A stretch of DNA of 64,000 nt from Actinomycetota bacterium (GTDB lineage Bacteria > Actinomycetota > Thermoleophilia > Gaiellales > Gaiellaceae). A program made the translations under genes and the position numbers. The notes under the pieces are model-generated. The model made no database searches. It saw only the letters and a program-made list of their open reading frames with translations, and was not told the origin of the DNA. This document shows, piece after piece, positions 1-8,903 of this stretch. The DNA lies in assembly GCA_003162055.1 (NCBI GenBank), contig PMNA01000016.1:1-64000 (forward strand), read 5' to 3'. Within the stretch, counting starts at the first letter, position 1; the number at the start of each line of letters is the position of its first letter.

Positions 1-713
1 ATCTCGACGAAGTCGGAGCCGGAGATCGAGAAGAAGGGCACGCCGGCCTCACCGGCGACGGCGCGTGCCAGCAGCGTCTTACCGGTTCCAGGCGGTCCGT
101 AGAGCAGCACGCCCTTGGGGATGCGCGCGCCCAGCGCCTGGAACTTCTTCGGATTCTCGAGGAACTCCTTGATCTCTTGCAGCTCTTCGACCGCCTCATC
201 CACCCCGGCGACGTCGCGGAAGGTGATCTTGGGCGCGTCGGGCGTCATCCGCTTGGCCCGGCTCTTGCCGAAGCTCATCACCTTCGAGCCGCCGCCCTGC
301 ATCTGGTTCATCAGGAAGATCCAGATCGCGATGAAGAATGCGAAGGGAAGCAGGCTGACGAGAATCGAGACCCAGGGCGAGGAGCCAGTGCCCTTCGAGC
401 CGTAGAGCACGTGGTGGCGCTGGAGGATCTTCTCGAAGTTGGCCTCGGACTCGGCGCTCGGGTAGTTGACCTTGCCGCTTACGGGCTTGGCGGACGCTCC
501 GGCGGGGACTTTGAGCGTGTACTTAATCTGCTGTGAGTTGGGGCTGAAGCTGACCTCTTGCACCTTGTTCGCTTTGGTCTTAGCGATCAGCGTTGAGTAG
601 GTGAAAGGCTTCGTCTTCTTGCCGCTCGAGCTCGGCATAAATTGGGACAGGAGGAATACAGCCCCGACTATCAGGACCAAGGGAAAGAACGCGCTGCGAA
701 AGAACCGGCCCAT
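1..713 (-). CDS. ftsH: ATP-dependent zinc metalloprotease FtsH, N-terminal part (runs off the window)
   Basis: Membrane AAA+ protease that degrades misfolded membrane and regulatory proteins. The 237 codons visible encode a first membrane helix (about residues 8-25), an extracytoplasmic FtsH_ext-like segment, a second helix (about 113-135) and the start of the AAA domain with Walker A GPPGTGKT at 206-213. The Walker B, SRH and HEXXH protease site lie beyond base 1. It begins with ATG at 713 and follows tilS and hpt in the same direction, an order common in Gram-positive bacteria. The identification is secure; only the 3' end is missing. Confidence 0.96.
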   Translation of the reverse strand, partial: MGRFFRSAFFPLVLIVGAVFLLSQFMPSSSGKKTKPFTYSTLIAKTKANKVQEVSFSPNSQQIKYTLKVPAGASAKPVSGKVNYPSAESEANFEKILQRHHVLYGSKGTGSSPWVSILVSLLPFAFFIAIWIFLMNQMQGGGSKVMSFGKSRAKRMTPDAPKITFRDVAGVDEAVEELQEIKEFLENPKKFQALGARIPKGVLLYGPPGTGKTLLARAVAGEAGVPFFSISGSDFVE

Positions 714-822
714 AGATAAACCTCTACCCGGAGCGTAGCAGTAGTCCTTCTCTTTCCCGCCTTTCCCGGGCGGTCACAAGGGCAGCGATTCGAGCTGGAA
801 AAGAAGCCCCGGGACGGATGCT

Positions 823-1383
823 CTACATTCCTTCGGGAAGCAGCGAATCGTCCAGCACCGCCACGTAGGGAAGGTTGCGAAAGCGCTCCGCGAAATCGAG
901 CCCGTAACCAATGACGAAGCGATCGGGGATCTCGAAGCCGACGTAGCGCACCGACTTGCGCACCTTCTGCGCCGACTCCTTCACGAGCAAGGCGCAGACC
1001 TCCAGCGAGGCCGGCGCACGCGAGCGGAAGTTTCTCATCAGGTAGGAGAGGGTGAGCCCGGAGTCGATGATGTCCTCGACGATCAGGACGTGGCGCTCCT
1101 CGATATTGATGTCCAGATCCTTGAGGATGCGCACCACGCCCGAGGAGTCGGTGGCCGAGCCGTAGCTGGAGATGGCCATGAAATCGACCTCGCAGGGAAG
1201 CGGCAACTCGCGCATCAGGTCGGCCATGAAGAAGACGGCGCCCTTGAGCACCCCGATCAGTAGGAGGTCGCGCCCCTCGTAGTCGGAAGCGATCTCGCGG
1301 CCCAACTCGACGACACGTTCGTGCAGCTTCTCCTCCGATACGAGAACTTCGCCCACGCCGGGGTCGAGTTGCGCATCGCTCAC
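823..1383 (-). CDS. hpt: Hypoxanthine phosphoribosyltransferase
   Basis: Purine salvage enzyme that makes IMP or GMP from hypoxanthine or guanine and PRPP in the cytoplasm. The 186-residue product has normal family length. The PRPP-binding loop VLIVEDIIDSGLT lies at about 99-111, and the loop with SSYG, typical of bacterial HPRTs, at about 72-75. The start is a GTG (codons MSDAQL). It sits 28 bp downstream of tilS and about 110 bp upstream of ftsH, so the three are probably co-transcribed. Confidence 0.95.
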   Translation of the reverse strand: MSDAQLDPGVGEVLVSEEKLHERVVELGREIASDYEGRDLLLIGVLKGAVFFMADLMRELPLPCEVDFMAISSYGSATDSSGVVRILKDLDINIEERHVLIVEDIIDSGLTLSYLMRNFRSRAPASLEVCALLVKESAQKVRKSVRYVGFEIPDRFVIGYGLDFAERFRNLPYVAVLDDSLLPEGM

Positions 1384-1411
1384 AGCCGTTCGTCTCCTTG
1401 CCCCAGCGGTC

Positions 1412-2425
1412 TCACTGGTCGTCTTCTCTTATCGCTCGCACCGCGTTCTCATAGCCCGGCGCCGCCACGATCCCGGGCACGGCGACGATCTCTTCTCCCT
1501 CGGCCACGAGTGGCCAGGAGCTCCTCTGCGAACGCGGAATCTTGGCGTCTACGAACACGTCCTGGATCTTCTTCTTGCGTCCGGCGAGCCGATCGCCGGA
1601 CTTGAAGCAGCGTACCTGTAATCCCTCCAGCTCGGATTCGAGAATCCAGGGGCCGAAGCGGACTCTGCCCTCGAGCGGCAAGGGCGTCTGCTCGATGAAG
1701 AGGCGGTCATATTCCCGCACCGCCTTGAGCGCCGGGCTCAGATCGACCGACTTGGAGCCTCGTTGCGAGCCGAGGAGCTCGAGTAGAGCGCCCTCGAGCC
1801 CGCGCGGCAGGCGCGGACGCTCACGCGCGAGAGCGAGAATGTTCTCCTCGGCGGACGGGTGGAGGCGGCGAAGCGCGGGCAAGATCTCGCCTCGAATCAC
1901 CCCCCTCACCGTATCTGGGTTACTCGAGTCCTCGCGATAGTCGAGGTGCTCGGCCAGACAGTAGGCTCGGGTCTCGTCTCGCCAGAGATCGAGCAGTGGG
2001 CGCACCACGCCATCCTCCCGCTTGATCTTGATTCCGCGCACGCTTCCGCTCGCGGCGATCCGGTAGAGGATCGTCTCGACCTGATCGGAGGCGGTGTGCC
2101 CGGTCGCGCGCAGGCTGCTCTGGGCGAACGAGTAGCGAAGGTCGCGCAATTCGGATTCGCTCATCCCAGGCTCGCCGGCCTCGACCACCTCGGCGCCCAA
2201 GACCACGCGGCAGAAGCGGGCGTCCTCCTCCGACTCCTCGCCGCGCTGGTGGTGGTTCACGTGCAGGGCGCTGACCCGGTAGCCGAGCGCCCCGAGCGCA
2301 TGCCAGAGACAGGTTGAGTCGGCGCCGCCCGAGACCAGGCAGAGAATCTCGCCGCCGGGCTCGATCAGGTTCTCGGCGCGGATCAGCTGCTCGATTCGCT
2401 CGCGGAGTTGTGCGCTCTTCTCCAT
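1412..2425 (-). CDS. tilS: tRNA(Ile)-lysidine synthase
   Basis: Modifies C34 of the CAU-anticodon tRNA-Ile to lysidine with ATP and lysine, so that it reads AUA. The 337-residue protein has the PP-loop SGGADS at about 32-37, followed by a HVNHHQR segment and an SDQVET element where the family usually has DDQxET. The C-terminal region is shorter than in E. coli TilS. The ATG at 2425 was chosen because the PP-loop then sits at the normal distance from the N-terminus; the frame is open upstream, but that part looks like non-coding shadow. Confidence 0.92.
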   Translation of the reverse strand: MEKSAQLRERIEQLIRAENLIEPGGEILCLVSGGADSTCLWHALGALGYRVSALHVNHHQRGEESEEDARFCRVVLGAEVVEAGEPGMSESELRDLRYSFAQSSLRATGHTASDQVETILYRIAASGSVRGIKIKREDGVVRPLLDLWRDETRAYCLAEHLDYREDSSNPDTVRGVIRGEILPALRRLHPSAEENILALARERPRLPRGLEGALLELLGSQRGSKSVDLSPALKAVREYDRLFIEQTPLPLEGRVRFGPWILESELEGLQVRCFKSGDRLAGRKKKIQDVFVDAKIPRSQRSSWPLVAEGEEIVAVPGIVAAPGYENAVRAIREDDQ

Positions 2426-2742
2426 GAGCCAATTGTCGCAGCCGGCGCGGTCTCGTGTTCGCCGCCAGCGGGCAAGGCGCTTGCGACGGGACAGATCGCA
2501 CTGTCCGACTACCGCTCGGGGTTGGGACGCCTTTGCCCACCCGCCACCCCCACCCACCCACGGTGGCGTAACACCATGGCGGAACGACCCGTACGGAAAC
2601 GCGCCGATTCGCTGCCTAGCCTCCAGCTTGCCGCTGGGCGCAGCCGGGCGGTAGCGCCGTTTTCGGCGAATCTGAGGTTCCCGGCGCTCGGGTGCGCAAT
2701 ACTTGCCTCGAGGGTTCAGTCCCGAACAGGAGGTAGCGAGGC
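2426..2742. other. Intergenic region between tilS and the 2743 gene
   Basis: About 317 bp separating divergent genes. I see no RNA gene or convincing protein here. It presumably holds the outward promoters. A Pro/His-like CCACCC-rich stretch near 2535-2565 is low complexity. A good ribosome-binding site (AGGAGGT) lies at its right end, just before 2743. Confidence 0.5.
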
Positions 2743-3156
2743 ATGGGTTTGTTGGATCGATTCGAGAAACGACGCGCGCAGAAGCACGAGGCCGGCGAGG
2801 ACGCAAAGCTCAAAGTCGCAAGAAACACACTCGCCAGAGCATTCGACGCAGAGGCTGAAAGACTCAACGGCGGCAAGCCGATCGAGTTCGGCTCTTCGAG
2901 AGCCGCAGTGAGCCCGGCCACCAAAGAAGCGAAGGATCTTGCCAGTTTTGTGCGCAGGCTCGAGCCGCGCGACCCCCGAATCGAGGACGCCATGCTGTTC
3001 GAAAAGGCGGGGCTGCTCGTGCCGCTCGCCGACCCAGTTCGCGAGGTGCTCAGCGAGCCGTGGCCGGGCGGTTTCGACGCCGACGCAAAGCTCGCTGCCG
3101 CTATCAAGGCGCTGCAGGAAAGCCAAGTGAGCGAAATAAGCGACCCGCCCCGCTAG
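2743..3156 (+). CDS. Hypothetical protein, 137 aa
   Basis: I do not recognise a family. The gene has a strong Shine-Dalgarno (AGGAGGT, 8-9 nt before the ATG), which makes it likely to be real. The product is soluble, rich in Lys, Glu and Ala at the N-terminus (about 1-60, probably helical), and has no signal peptide, membrane segment or cysteine pair. It stands alone between the divergent tilS operon and the convergent phosphatase gene. Confidence 0.7.
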   Translation: MGLLDRFEKRRAQKHEAGEDAKLKVARNTLARAFDAEAERLNGGKPIEFGSSRAAVSPATKEAKDLASFVRRLEPRDPRIEDAMLFEKAGLLVPLADPVREVLSEPWPGGFDADAKLAAAIKALQESQVSEISDPPR

Positions 3157-3240
3157 AGAAGCGCTTACCAGATGATGATCGAGGTGCGAAGGTCGGAAGC
3201 CCGCCTCGTAGGAAAGGCCTCACGGACGCCGGCCGAGCGC

Positions 3241-3846
3241 TCACTCGCTCCAGCGCGGGTCGCTCTCCCAGGCCTCGAGGCGATTGAGCGCCTGCGCCAG
3301 TTCCACGGCACTGAACTCGAAGGGGCGAGCGTAGGGAACCGGAACATGACGAGCGTGGAAGCCCTGGCCGGCGGCCGCCTCGCGTAGAAAACTGACGGCC
3401 AGCCCGTGCGTGACGACGAGGATGACGGGCTCCGTGCGAGCCAGCACGATCCGGAATCCGCGAGCGTAACGTACCGCCGCTTCGCGGCGACTCTCGCCTC
3501 CCCCCGCCGGGCTCTCGTCGGACTCGTGCGTGTGCGCCCAGGAAACGTAATTCTCAAGCGGGCCTTGCTCGAAGGCGCCGACGCGAATGTCGTTCAGTTC
3601 CGCCAGCTCGAGCCAGGGCGGCTCGGGCTCGTGCCCGGCCAGAGCGATCTCGGCCGTCCGCCGCGCGCGCGGAAACTCGCTGGTCACGTAGAGATCTATC
3701 CGGCGTCCGACCAACGAGCGCCCGAGCGCGCGGGCCTGCTCCTCCCCGCGCTCGGTCAGCGGGCAGCGGCTGTTCGGCTCGCCGTTGACGACGCCCCGGG
3801 CCGAGCACTCACTCTCGGCATGGCGGGTAACGAGGATCGTTTGCAT
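3241..3846 (-). CDS. Histidine phosphatase family protein (phosphoglycerate mutase-like)
   Basis: Cytoplasmic branch-1 histidine phosphatase; the substrate cannot be told from sequence. The phosphoacceptor motif RHAE is at about residues 8-11, the second arginine in SEFPRARRTAEIA, a catalytic glutamate near ELNDIRVG, and the second histidine in VVTHGLA. With ATG at 3846 the product is 201 aa; a GTG three codons upstream is an alternative. It starts about 10 bp after the M23 peptidase gene ends, so the two probably share a transcript. Confidence 0.85.
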   Translation of the reverse strand: MQTILVTRHAESECSARGVVNGEPNSRCPLTERGEEQARALGRSLVGRRIDLYVTSEFPRARRTAEIALAGHEPEPPWLELAELNDIRVGAFEQGPLENYVSWAHTHESDESPAGGGESRREAAVRYARGFRIVLARTEPVILVVTHGLAVSFLREAAAGQGFHARHVPVPYARPFEFSAVELAQALNRLEAWESDPRWSE

Positions 3847-3856
3847 TCTGGTCACG

Positions 3857-4717
3857 CTAGCGCAGCGCGGGAAGCGGGTCGACCGCGGCGCCCCTCAGGC
3901 GGAGCTCGAAGTGCAGATTCGGGCCGCTCGCCTCGCCGCTTTCCCCCGATAGCCCGATTTGAGCTCCGCGTGCCACGCTCTGGCCGCAGCGCACCTCGAC
4001 GCGCGAGAGATGAGCGTAGAAGCTACGCAACTCGCCGCTGTGAGCGATCACGACCAGCAGCCCGAAGTTCCCGCCCGGGTCGGCGAAGACCACTCTGCCG
4101 GCCGCTGCGGCTCGCACCGGGGTTCCGCTGGCGACGGCAAAGTCGATACCGGCATGAAAGCGGTCGAGACGGGGCCCGAAGGTGCTGGAGATCGGGCCTT
4201 GCAGCGGCCGGCTGAGCACACCGGCAGGCGCCTGCGGAGGAGGTTGTGCCAGGGCGGCGAGCGTGCTTCGACCGCTGCGCCCATCGACCTTCAGACCGGC
4301 GTAGAGCTGAAAGCGGCGCAAGGCGACAACCACGTGCTCGCCCATGACTCCGTCGAGCCGCGCCGAAGGGAACCCGTGCTCGGCGAGGAGGAACTGGAGC
4401 TCGACGACGTCGCCGCCCACGCGCCCGCGGCGCAGGATGCGGCTCCCGAGTGCCGGGGCGCCGAGCTTGCCCAGGAGAGGCCGCGTCTTGGGCCCGACGA
4501 CGCCGTCCGCGGCCAGCCCGGCCGAGCGCTGCAGGCGTTTCACCGCTCGTACGGTCGCCCGGTTCATGACCCCGCTCAGATCGCCGTGATAGAGCCCGCT
4601 CTGCCAGAGCGCGGCCTGAAGCGCCGCGATCTTCGGACTGCCCATCGCGAGAGCGGGATTCGGCGCCACGAGCACCGTCGCGGCTACGAGCAGGGTCAAC
4701 AGAACCAGTCGCCGCAT
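3857..4717 (-). CDS. Secreted M23 peptidase with two peptidoglycan-binding domains
   Basis: Predicted exported endopeptidase acting on peptidoglycan cross-links. A signal peptide (about 1-24, ending PALA) is followed by two PG_binding_1 modules (about 28-83 and 97-157) and a C-terminal LytM/M23 domain (about 170-286). Zinc ligands and catalytic residues are visible: H188 and D192 in HAGID, H236 in FYAHL, and H269 in NLHFE. The HxH motif reads NLH instead of the common HLH, so the first histidine of that pair is absent; some family members are non-catalytic, so activity should not be assumed. Confidence 0.92.
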   Translation of the reverse strand: MRRLVLLTLLVAATVLVAPNPALAMGSPKIAALQAALWQSGLYHGDLSGVMNRATVRAVKRLQRSAGLAADGVVGPKTRPLLGKLGAPALGSRILRRGRVGGDVVELQFLLAEHGFPSARLDGVMGEHVVVALRRFQLYAGLKVDGRSGRSTLAALAQPPPQAPAGVLSRPLQGPISSTFGPRLDRFHAGIDFAVASGTPVRAAAAGRVVFADPGGNFGLLVVIAHSGELRSFYAHLSRVEVRCGQSVARGAQIGLSGESGEASGPNLHFELRLRGAAVDPLPALR

Positions 4718-4822
4718 GGCGCGGAAGAGTTCGCAACCGCCGCGCTTCTTCCTCTATCGAGTCTCACCCGCCGGCTCGCCGCTCTCGACCGCCGGAGACT
4801 CGAGTCAACGGGTTTCCGTCCG

Positions 4823-5602
4823 TTATAGAACGATGCTGCGAAAGAGTCCGACCTGCTGCATCCCGATCGATTCGTAAAGCCCGATCGCCCGCTCGTTCTC
4901 GGCCCGTACGAAGAGGCAAACACAGGGCGTGCTTTCGAGCAGCAGGCGGCATAGATCACTGAGCGCCCGCCGCGCGTAACCGTTCCCGCGCAGCTCCGGA
5001 TCGGTCCAGACCTGCTGCAGCTGTATCGCCGAGGGCGTCCAGGCCGAAGCCTCGGCTTTAAAGAGGATGCGACCGTTTTCGCTCCAGAGCCACGATCGTC
5101 CGGAGACGATCTGGATCCGCGTGCGCTGGCGAAACCCAACCGGGTCGTGCTTGAGCGGGTTCACGCCCAACTCCTCTTCGTGTGCGGCCGCGCAGGGGGA
5201 AACGAGCAGATCGAGGTCGGAGACCGTTGCCGGGCGCAACCCGCTGTCCTTCGGCTCGGGGCGCTCGCGTAACTCGTAGACGGGCTCGCCCGGATTGTCC
5301 CGGCTCGGGGGCGGAAAACGCCTCGATATCTCGTCCCAAAGCTCGTTCACTGCGCTCTCGGCGCCGACGATCATGCGAGCGTTGCTCGTCAGTGCGCGCC
5401 GCGCGAAAACGCCGCAGCCGACGCCGGCCGGCCCGATGTTCATCCCGAAGTGACAGAGAGCTCCGAGCGAGCCGTTCTCCGAGACAGCCAGGAAGCGCCC
5501 GAGCCCACGACGGGCCAGATCCTCGAGGAAGACGCGCTCGACCGGATTCTTGGCGCAGAAGGCAAGAACCTGGTTCAGCGGCGGCGTACGAGGCTTCGCC
5601 AC
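4823..5602 (-). CDS. GNAT family N-acetyltransferase (DUF4081-like N-terminus)
   Basis: A 259-aa protein with a C-terminal acetyl-CoA-binding GNAT fold. The region from VWTDPELRGNGYARRAL through YESIGM matches motifs A and B. The N-terminal half resembles the DUF4081-type domain seen in some actinobacterial GNATs; that match is from memory. The GTG at 5602 (VAKPRTPP) was chosen because the family alignment begins near it; the open frame further upstream overlaps the divergent lipid kinase gene. The acceptor substrate is unknown. Confidence 0.82.
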   Translation of the reverse strand: MAKPRTPPLNQVLAFCAKNPVERVFLEDLARRGLGRFLAVSENGSLGALCHFGMNIGPAGVGCGVFARRALTSNARMIVGAESAVNELWDEISRRFPPPSRDNPGEPVYELRERPEPKDSGLRPATVSDLDLLVSPCAAAHEEELGVNPLKHDPVGFRQRTRIQIVSGRSWLWSENGRILFKAEASAWTPSAIQLQQVWTDPELRGNGYARRALSDLCRLLLESTPCVCLFVRAENERAIGLYESIGMQQVGLFRSIVL

Positions 5603-5648
5603 TCCCCTATCCTGCCAAAGCCGCCCGAGTATTACGCTAGGTAGCGCA

Positions 5649-6566
5649 ATGAGCGAGACCGTCTTCCTCGTCAACCCCGCCTCGGCCGGTGGCTCGACCG
5701 CCAAGCGCTGGCCCGAGATCGCCCACCGGGCCGCCGAAGCAGGGCTCGTCGGAGACGCGCTGATCTCCGAGGATCCCGGCCACCTGGGCGAGCTGGCCCG
5801 TGACGCCGTCCGCTCCGGCGCCCACAAGCTTGTGCTGGTGGGCGGAGACGGCTCGCTGAACGAGATCGTCAACGGCCTCGGTAAGCAGCTGAGCAAGGTC
5901 GAGCTGGCCCTGATCCCACAGGGCACGGGCTCGGACTTCGTACGCGAGCACGCCATTCCGCACGCGGTCGCGGAGGCGGCGCAGGTGGCGCTGGAAGGAG
6001 ACCTGCGCGCGCTGGACATCGGCAAGGCGACCTTCCACGCCTGGGACGGAAAGCGGACTGAGCAGTACTTCGCCAACGCTGCCGGCGTCGGCATCAGTGG
6101 CGCGATCGCCCGCCGCGTGGACGACGGGACGAAGGGCCTCGGTCCGCGCGGCAGCTACGCCCTGGCCGTAGTTTCGGTCTTCCCGCGCTGGCGTAACTGC
6201 GTCGTACGCCTGCGCGTCGATGACCAGGAGCGCGAGGGCAAGATGCACGAGGTGATCGCGGCGATCGGGCGCTACCAGGCCGGCGGTATGAAGCTCTGCC
6301 CCGACGCCATTCCTGACGACGGGCTGTTCGACGTGCTGATCCTCGGTGACCTGAGCAAGGCCGACCTCATCCGCAACCTGCACAAGACCTACCGCGGAAC
6401 CCATCTCTCGCATCCGAAGGTGGACGTTCTACGCGGCCGGCACGTCTCGATCGAGGCCGAAGAGCCGCTACCGATCCAGCTCGACGGCGAGCAGCCGGGA
6501 ACGACCCCGGTCGAGTTCGAGCTGATTCCGGGCGTACTGAACCTGCGCGTGCCGGCGCGCGACTGA
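5649..6566 (+). CDS. Diacylglycerol/lipid kinase family protein
   Basis: Phosphorylates a lipid alcohol with ATP (YegS/DagK-like). The 305-aa product begins with the family pattern FLVNPASAGG, carries the nucleotide motif GGDGSLNE at 65-72 and QGTGSDF at 91-97 (usually GTxNDF), and the C-terminal beta-sandwich ends with the LDGE element. It has no signal or membrane helix, as usual. The gene is divergent from the GNAT gene with a 46-bp gap. Confidence 0.93.
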   Translation: MSETVFLVNPASAGGSTAKRWPEIAHRAAEAGLVGDALISEDPGHLGELARDAVRSGAHKLVLVGGDGSLNEIVNGLGKQLSKVELALIPQGTGSDFVREHAIPHAVAEAAQVALEGDLRALDIGKATFHAWDGKRTEQYFANAAGVGISGAIARRVDDGTKGLGPRGSYALAVVSVFPRWRNCVVRLRVDDQEREGKMHEVIAAIGRYQAGGMKLCPDAIPDDGLFDVLILGDLSKADLIRNLHKTYRGTHLSHPKVDVLRGRHVSIEAEEPLPIQLDGEQPGTTPVEFELIPGVLNLRVPARD

Positions 6567-6607
6567 GCGCGTGCGCGACTGAGCGCCGCAGCTGCTCGAG
6601 CGTCCGA

Positions 6608-6889
6608 CTACTTCGCGGGCTTCTTCGCGGGAGCCTTACGCGCGGCCGGCTTCTTCGCGGCTGGCTCGTGCACCTTGGTGTGTGCCTTGACCTGCTTTTC
6701 GAGATCGGCGACGCGCTTCTCGAGATCCTCCACGCCGCTGACTCGCCTCTGCAACTCGTCGAGACGGTCTTTGAGATTGGTCAGAGCGTCGAGCAGCTTC
6801 TGGGCGGCCTGCGAGCCGGCGATCTTCTGCAACGCTTCCTCGCCCTTGTCGGCGAGCTTGGTGACGATATCCGGCGTGCTCTGAGGCAC
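6608..6889 (-). CDS. Small coiled-coil protein with an Ala/Lys/Pro-rich tail
   Basis: A 93-aa protein of unknown role. Residues about 8-65 form heptad-like helix (KDRLDELQRRV, LEKRVADLEKQV), and residues about 72-93 are a histone-H1-like tail of AAKKPA and APAKKP units. A GTG start at 6889 is supported by a GGAGGA ribosome-binding site about 8 nt upstream; the overlapping ATG at 6896 is in another frame. The architecture suggests oligomerisation plus binding to an acidic surface (DNA, RNA or polymer), similar to phasin-like or histone-like proteins. This is inference. Confidence 0.75.
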   Translation of the reverse strand: MPQSTPDIVTKLADKGEEALQKIAGSQAAQKLLDALTNLKDRLDELQRRVSGVEDLEKRVADLEKQVKAHTKVHEPAAKKPAARKAPAKKPAK

Positions 6890-6978
6890 TTGGCATCTCC
6901 TCCTAGATTCGATAATGCGCGCTGAACGCAGCCTAGCTAGCCGGCGAGGGTTGCGAAAGGGGGCCTAGCCACCGGCTC

Positions 6979-7791
6979 CTATTCGACGATCTCGACCGGG
7001 GTGCCGATCTGCACCCTTTTGAACAGCCTTTCCAGGTCGCGGGCGCCGAGGCGAACGCAGCCGTGCGACACGGCCTTGCCGATCGAGTCGGGATCGCTTG
7101 TGCCGTGGATGGCGATCGGCCCGCCCTGGGGCCAGTCGATCAACTTCTCGGAAAAGGCCGACAGCCCGATCGCGGCGGCCCCGAAGGCGCTGCTCGAATT
7201 GGTTATCCGGATGCGCTCGCGCACGACGAAGCGCCCGCGCGGAGTGGGAGTCGCAGGAGCGCCGACCGCTACCGAAGCTTCAAACAGGGGAGAGCCGTCC
7301 TCGTACAGCGTCAGGCGACGGCGGGAAAGGTCGACGACGACGCGCGTGTGCACCTCCGCCAGCGCAACGGAGTCTGCGGGAACGTAGCCCTCCGTGGCGC
7401 CCGAGACTCCCGGCTTGCCGGAGAGCCGGACGCGGTACCAGGACACTCCGCAATCGCTCGCTCTCACCTCGGCCAACGCAGCGACAACTGTGGGCACGCC
7501 GCGCCGACTCGTCGCGACGAAGCTCTTGCTCAATCGCGGGAGGGTGGCCAGCCGGGCGCCGTCCGGGCGCCGGTAGATCTCCGCGCGAGTGCGCAGGAAG
7601 GCTACAAAGGAGACTCTCCGCGAGCCGAGAGCGATCTCGGCCGCCCGGCAATGACGAGTCACGACCGGCGAGCGCTTCGCTCCCTCGCCCGCCGACCGAT
7701 CGGAGGCACCGTCGTTACGGACGAGCACGGCAACGCCGGTCGCCGTCGCGACGAGCGCGATTCCCAGACAGAGGAACAGCAGCCTGCGCAA
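6979..7791 (-). CDS. L,D-transpeptidase (YkuD) with N-terminal SH3-like region
   Basis: Makes 3-3 cross-links in peptidoglycan or attaches proteins to it, outside the membrane. A signal anchor covers about 5-25, an SH3b-like segment about 60-140, and the YkuD domain about 148-269. Catalytic residues are H229 (IAIHGT) and C245 in SHGCVRL. The 270-aa length is normal. It lies downstream of the GAF gene (27-bp gap) in the same direction. Confidence 0.93.
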   Translation of the reverse strand: MRRLLFLCLGIALVATATGVAVLVRNDGASDRSAGEGAKRSPVVTRHCRAAEIALGSRRVSFVAFLRTRAEIYRRPDGARLATLPRLSKSFVATSRRGVPTVVAALAEVRASDCGVSWYRVRLSGKPGVSGATEGYVPADSVALAEVHTRVVVDLSRRRLTLYEDGSPLFEASVAVGAPATPTPRGRFVVRERIRITNSSSAFGAAAIGLSAFSEKLIDWPQGGPIAIHGTSDPDSIGKAVSHGCVRLGARDLERLFKRVQIGTPVEIVE

Positions 7792-7818
7792 GACTGAGAT
7801 TCTAGGTACGAGGCGCTA

Positions 7819-8577
7819 CTAGGCGACGTGCCTGAGCGGGATTACGTTCGCCGCCGGCTCGGAGTCCTTGCGGGCGCTGCGATTGATCTCGGAGACGAGC
7901 GAGAAGTAGCGCCAGCGAAGCTGGCTGAATTCTATGAAGGCGCCGATGCGATCGCCGATCAAGCGGGCTGCCGACTCGATCACCTGATCGGGGGCGAGCG
8001 GCTCCCGCCTCTCCATCTCGATCACGCCGAGAGGTGCGCGCGGGCCCGCGACGAGAAAGGCGCAACCGGTGCGCAGCTCGTCGTCGGCAAGCAGCATGCC
8101 GATCTCTTTGTCCGAGGCCGACGGTGCATCGTCGCTCAAGAAGACTTTCCTCTCCACAAACACGCGACCTGCGATTCCCTCGTCCAGCGCCAGCTGAGTA
8201 GAGCGAATCCTCGCTTCCAAAAAGCGTGCCCTGCTGGTCGGGGACGCGCGATGGGCGACGGCGCAAAGCTTGCCGTCCTCGGGGTCGAGCAGCCAGAGAG
8301 TCGCCGTGTCGAACTCGAACGACTCGCAGAGGATGTCGAGCACGGAATCGGCGGCCTCGTCGATCTGCTCGGCCTCGGCGAGCGCACGCGCGACGCCGTC
8401 CTCGGCCGAGAAGGCCGCCCGCGCCCCTTCGAGCACACCGTAGAGCTGCGCCCGTACCTGCTCCAGCTCAGCCTTGGTAGCGGCGAGTTCGTCGCTCTCC
8501 GCGCGCGACGTTTCGAGCCGCTCCTGGTCCTCGATGAGAGCAGTTGAAAGTTTGGGGGATGTAACCGCAGTCTTCAT
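7819..8577 (-). CDS. GAF domain-containing protein
   Basis: A 252-aa soluble sensor-like protein. An N-terminal coiled coil (about 15-55) leads into one GAF domain (about 68-230) with typical patterns FDTATLWLLDPEDGKL, LDEGIAGRVFVERK and APLGVIEMERRE. No kinase, cyclase or DNA-binding domain follows, so it may act as a ligand-binding regulator in trans. The ligand is unknown. Confidence 0.85.
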   Translation of the reverse strand: MKTAVTSPKLSTALIEDQERLETSRAESDELAATKAELEQVRAQLYGVLEGARAAFSAEDGVARALAEAEQIDEAADSVLDILCESFEFDTATLWLLDPEDGKLCAVAHRASPTSRARFLEARIRSTQLALDEGIAGRVFVERKVFLSDDAPSASDKEIGMLLADDELRTGCAFLVAGPRAPLGVIEMERREPLAPDQVIESAARLIGDRIGAFIEFSQLRWRYFSLVSEINRSARKDSEPAANVIPLRHVA

Positions 8578-8734
8578 TTTGATCGCTACTCACATGATCG
8601 ATGGTCCAGCCGGTAATTCGATCCCCGTTTCGCAGTGCAAACCCTCACCACAGCGAACCGTCTAAAGGAGTGAGGATCGCAGGCTCAACTGCACAGCCTG
8701 TCCCGCCGATACCAAAAGTAATCTGGACCAAGTC

Positions 8735-8893
8735 ATGAAAGCTGTGGACGACAAAAAAGGGCACACTCACCAGCAGGTCACGGTTCGCGTTCTCGGCCAA
8801 CAGGGCGGAGTGCCCTACGAGGTCGAGCGCACGCTCTGCGGCGAATGCCAAGAGATCATCTCGGAGCGACCGCTCCGTCGTGCGGCTGCGTGA
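8735..8893 (+). CDS. Small CxxC protein, 52 aa
   Basis: A short open frame in a gap between divergent and convergent neighbours. The product is polar, has one CGEC knuckle near residue 36, and ends ERPLRRAAA. The amino-acid pattern looks like a genuine zinc-knuckle or redox miniprotein rather than random GC-rich translation. There is no strong ribosome-binding site, but a TAATCT box about 10 bp upstream of the ATG could be a -10 element. Function unknown. Confidence 0.5.
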   Translation: MKAVDDKKGHTHQQVTVRVLGQQGGVPYEVERTLCGECQEIISERPLRRAAA

Positions 8894-8903
8894 CGCACTC
8901 TCT

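Noticed and set aside
4823-6094. 423-aa reading for the GNAT gene
   Set aside because: The upstream third is antisense to the lipid kinase gene; GTG 5602 gives a sensible 259-aa protein.
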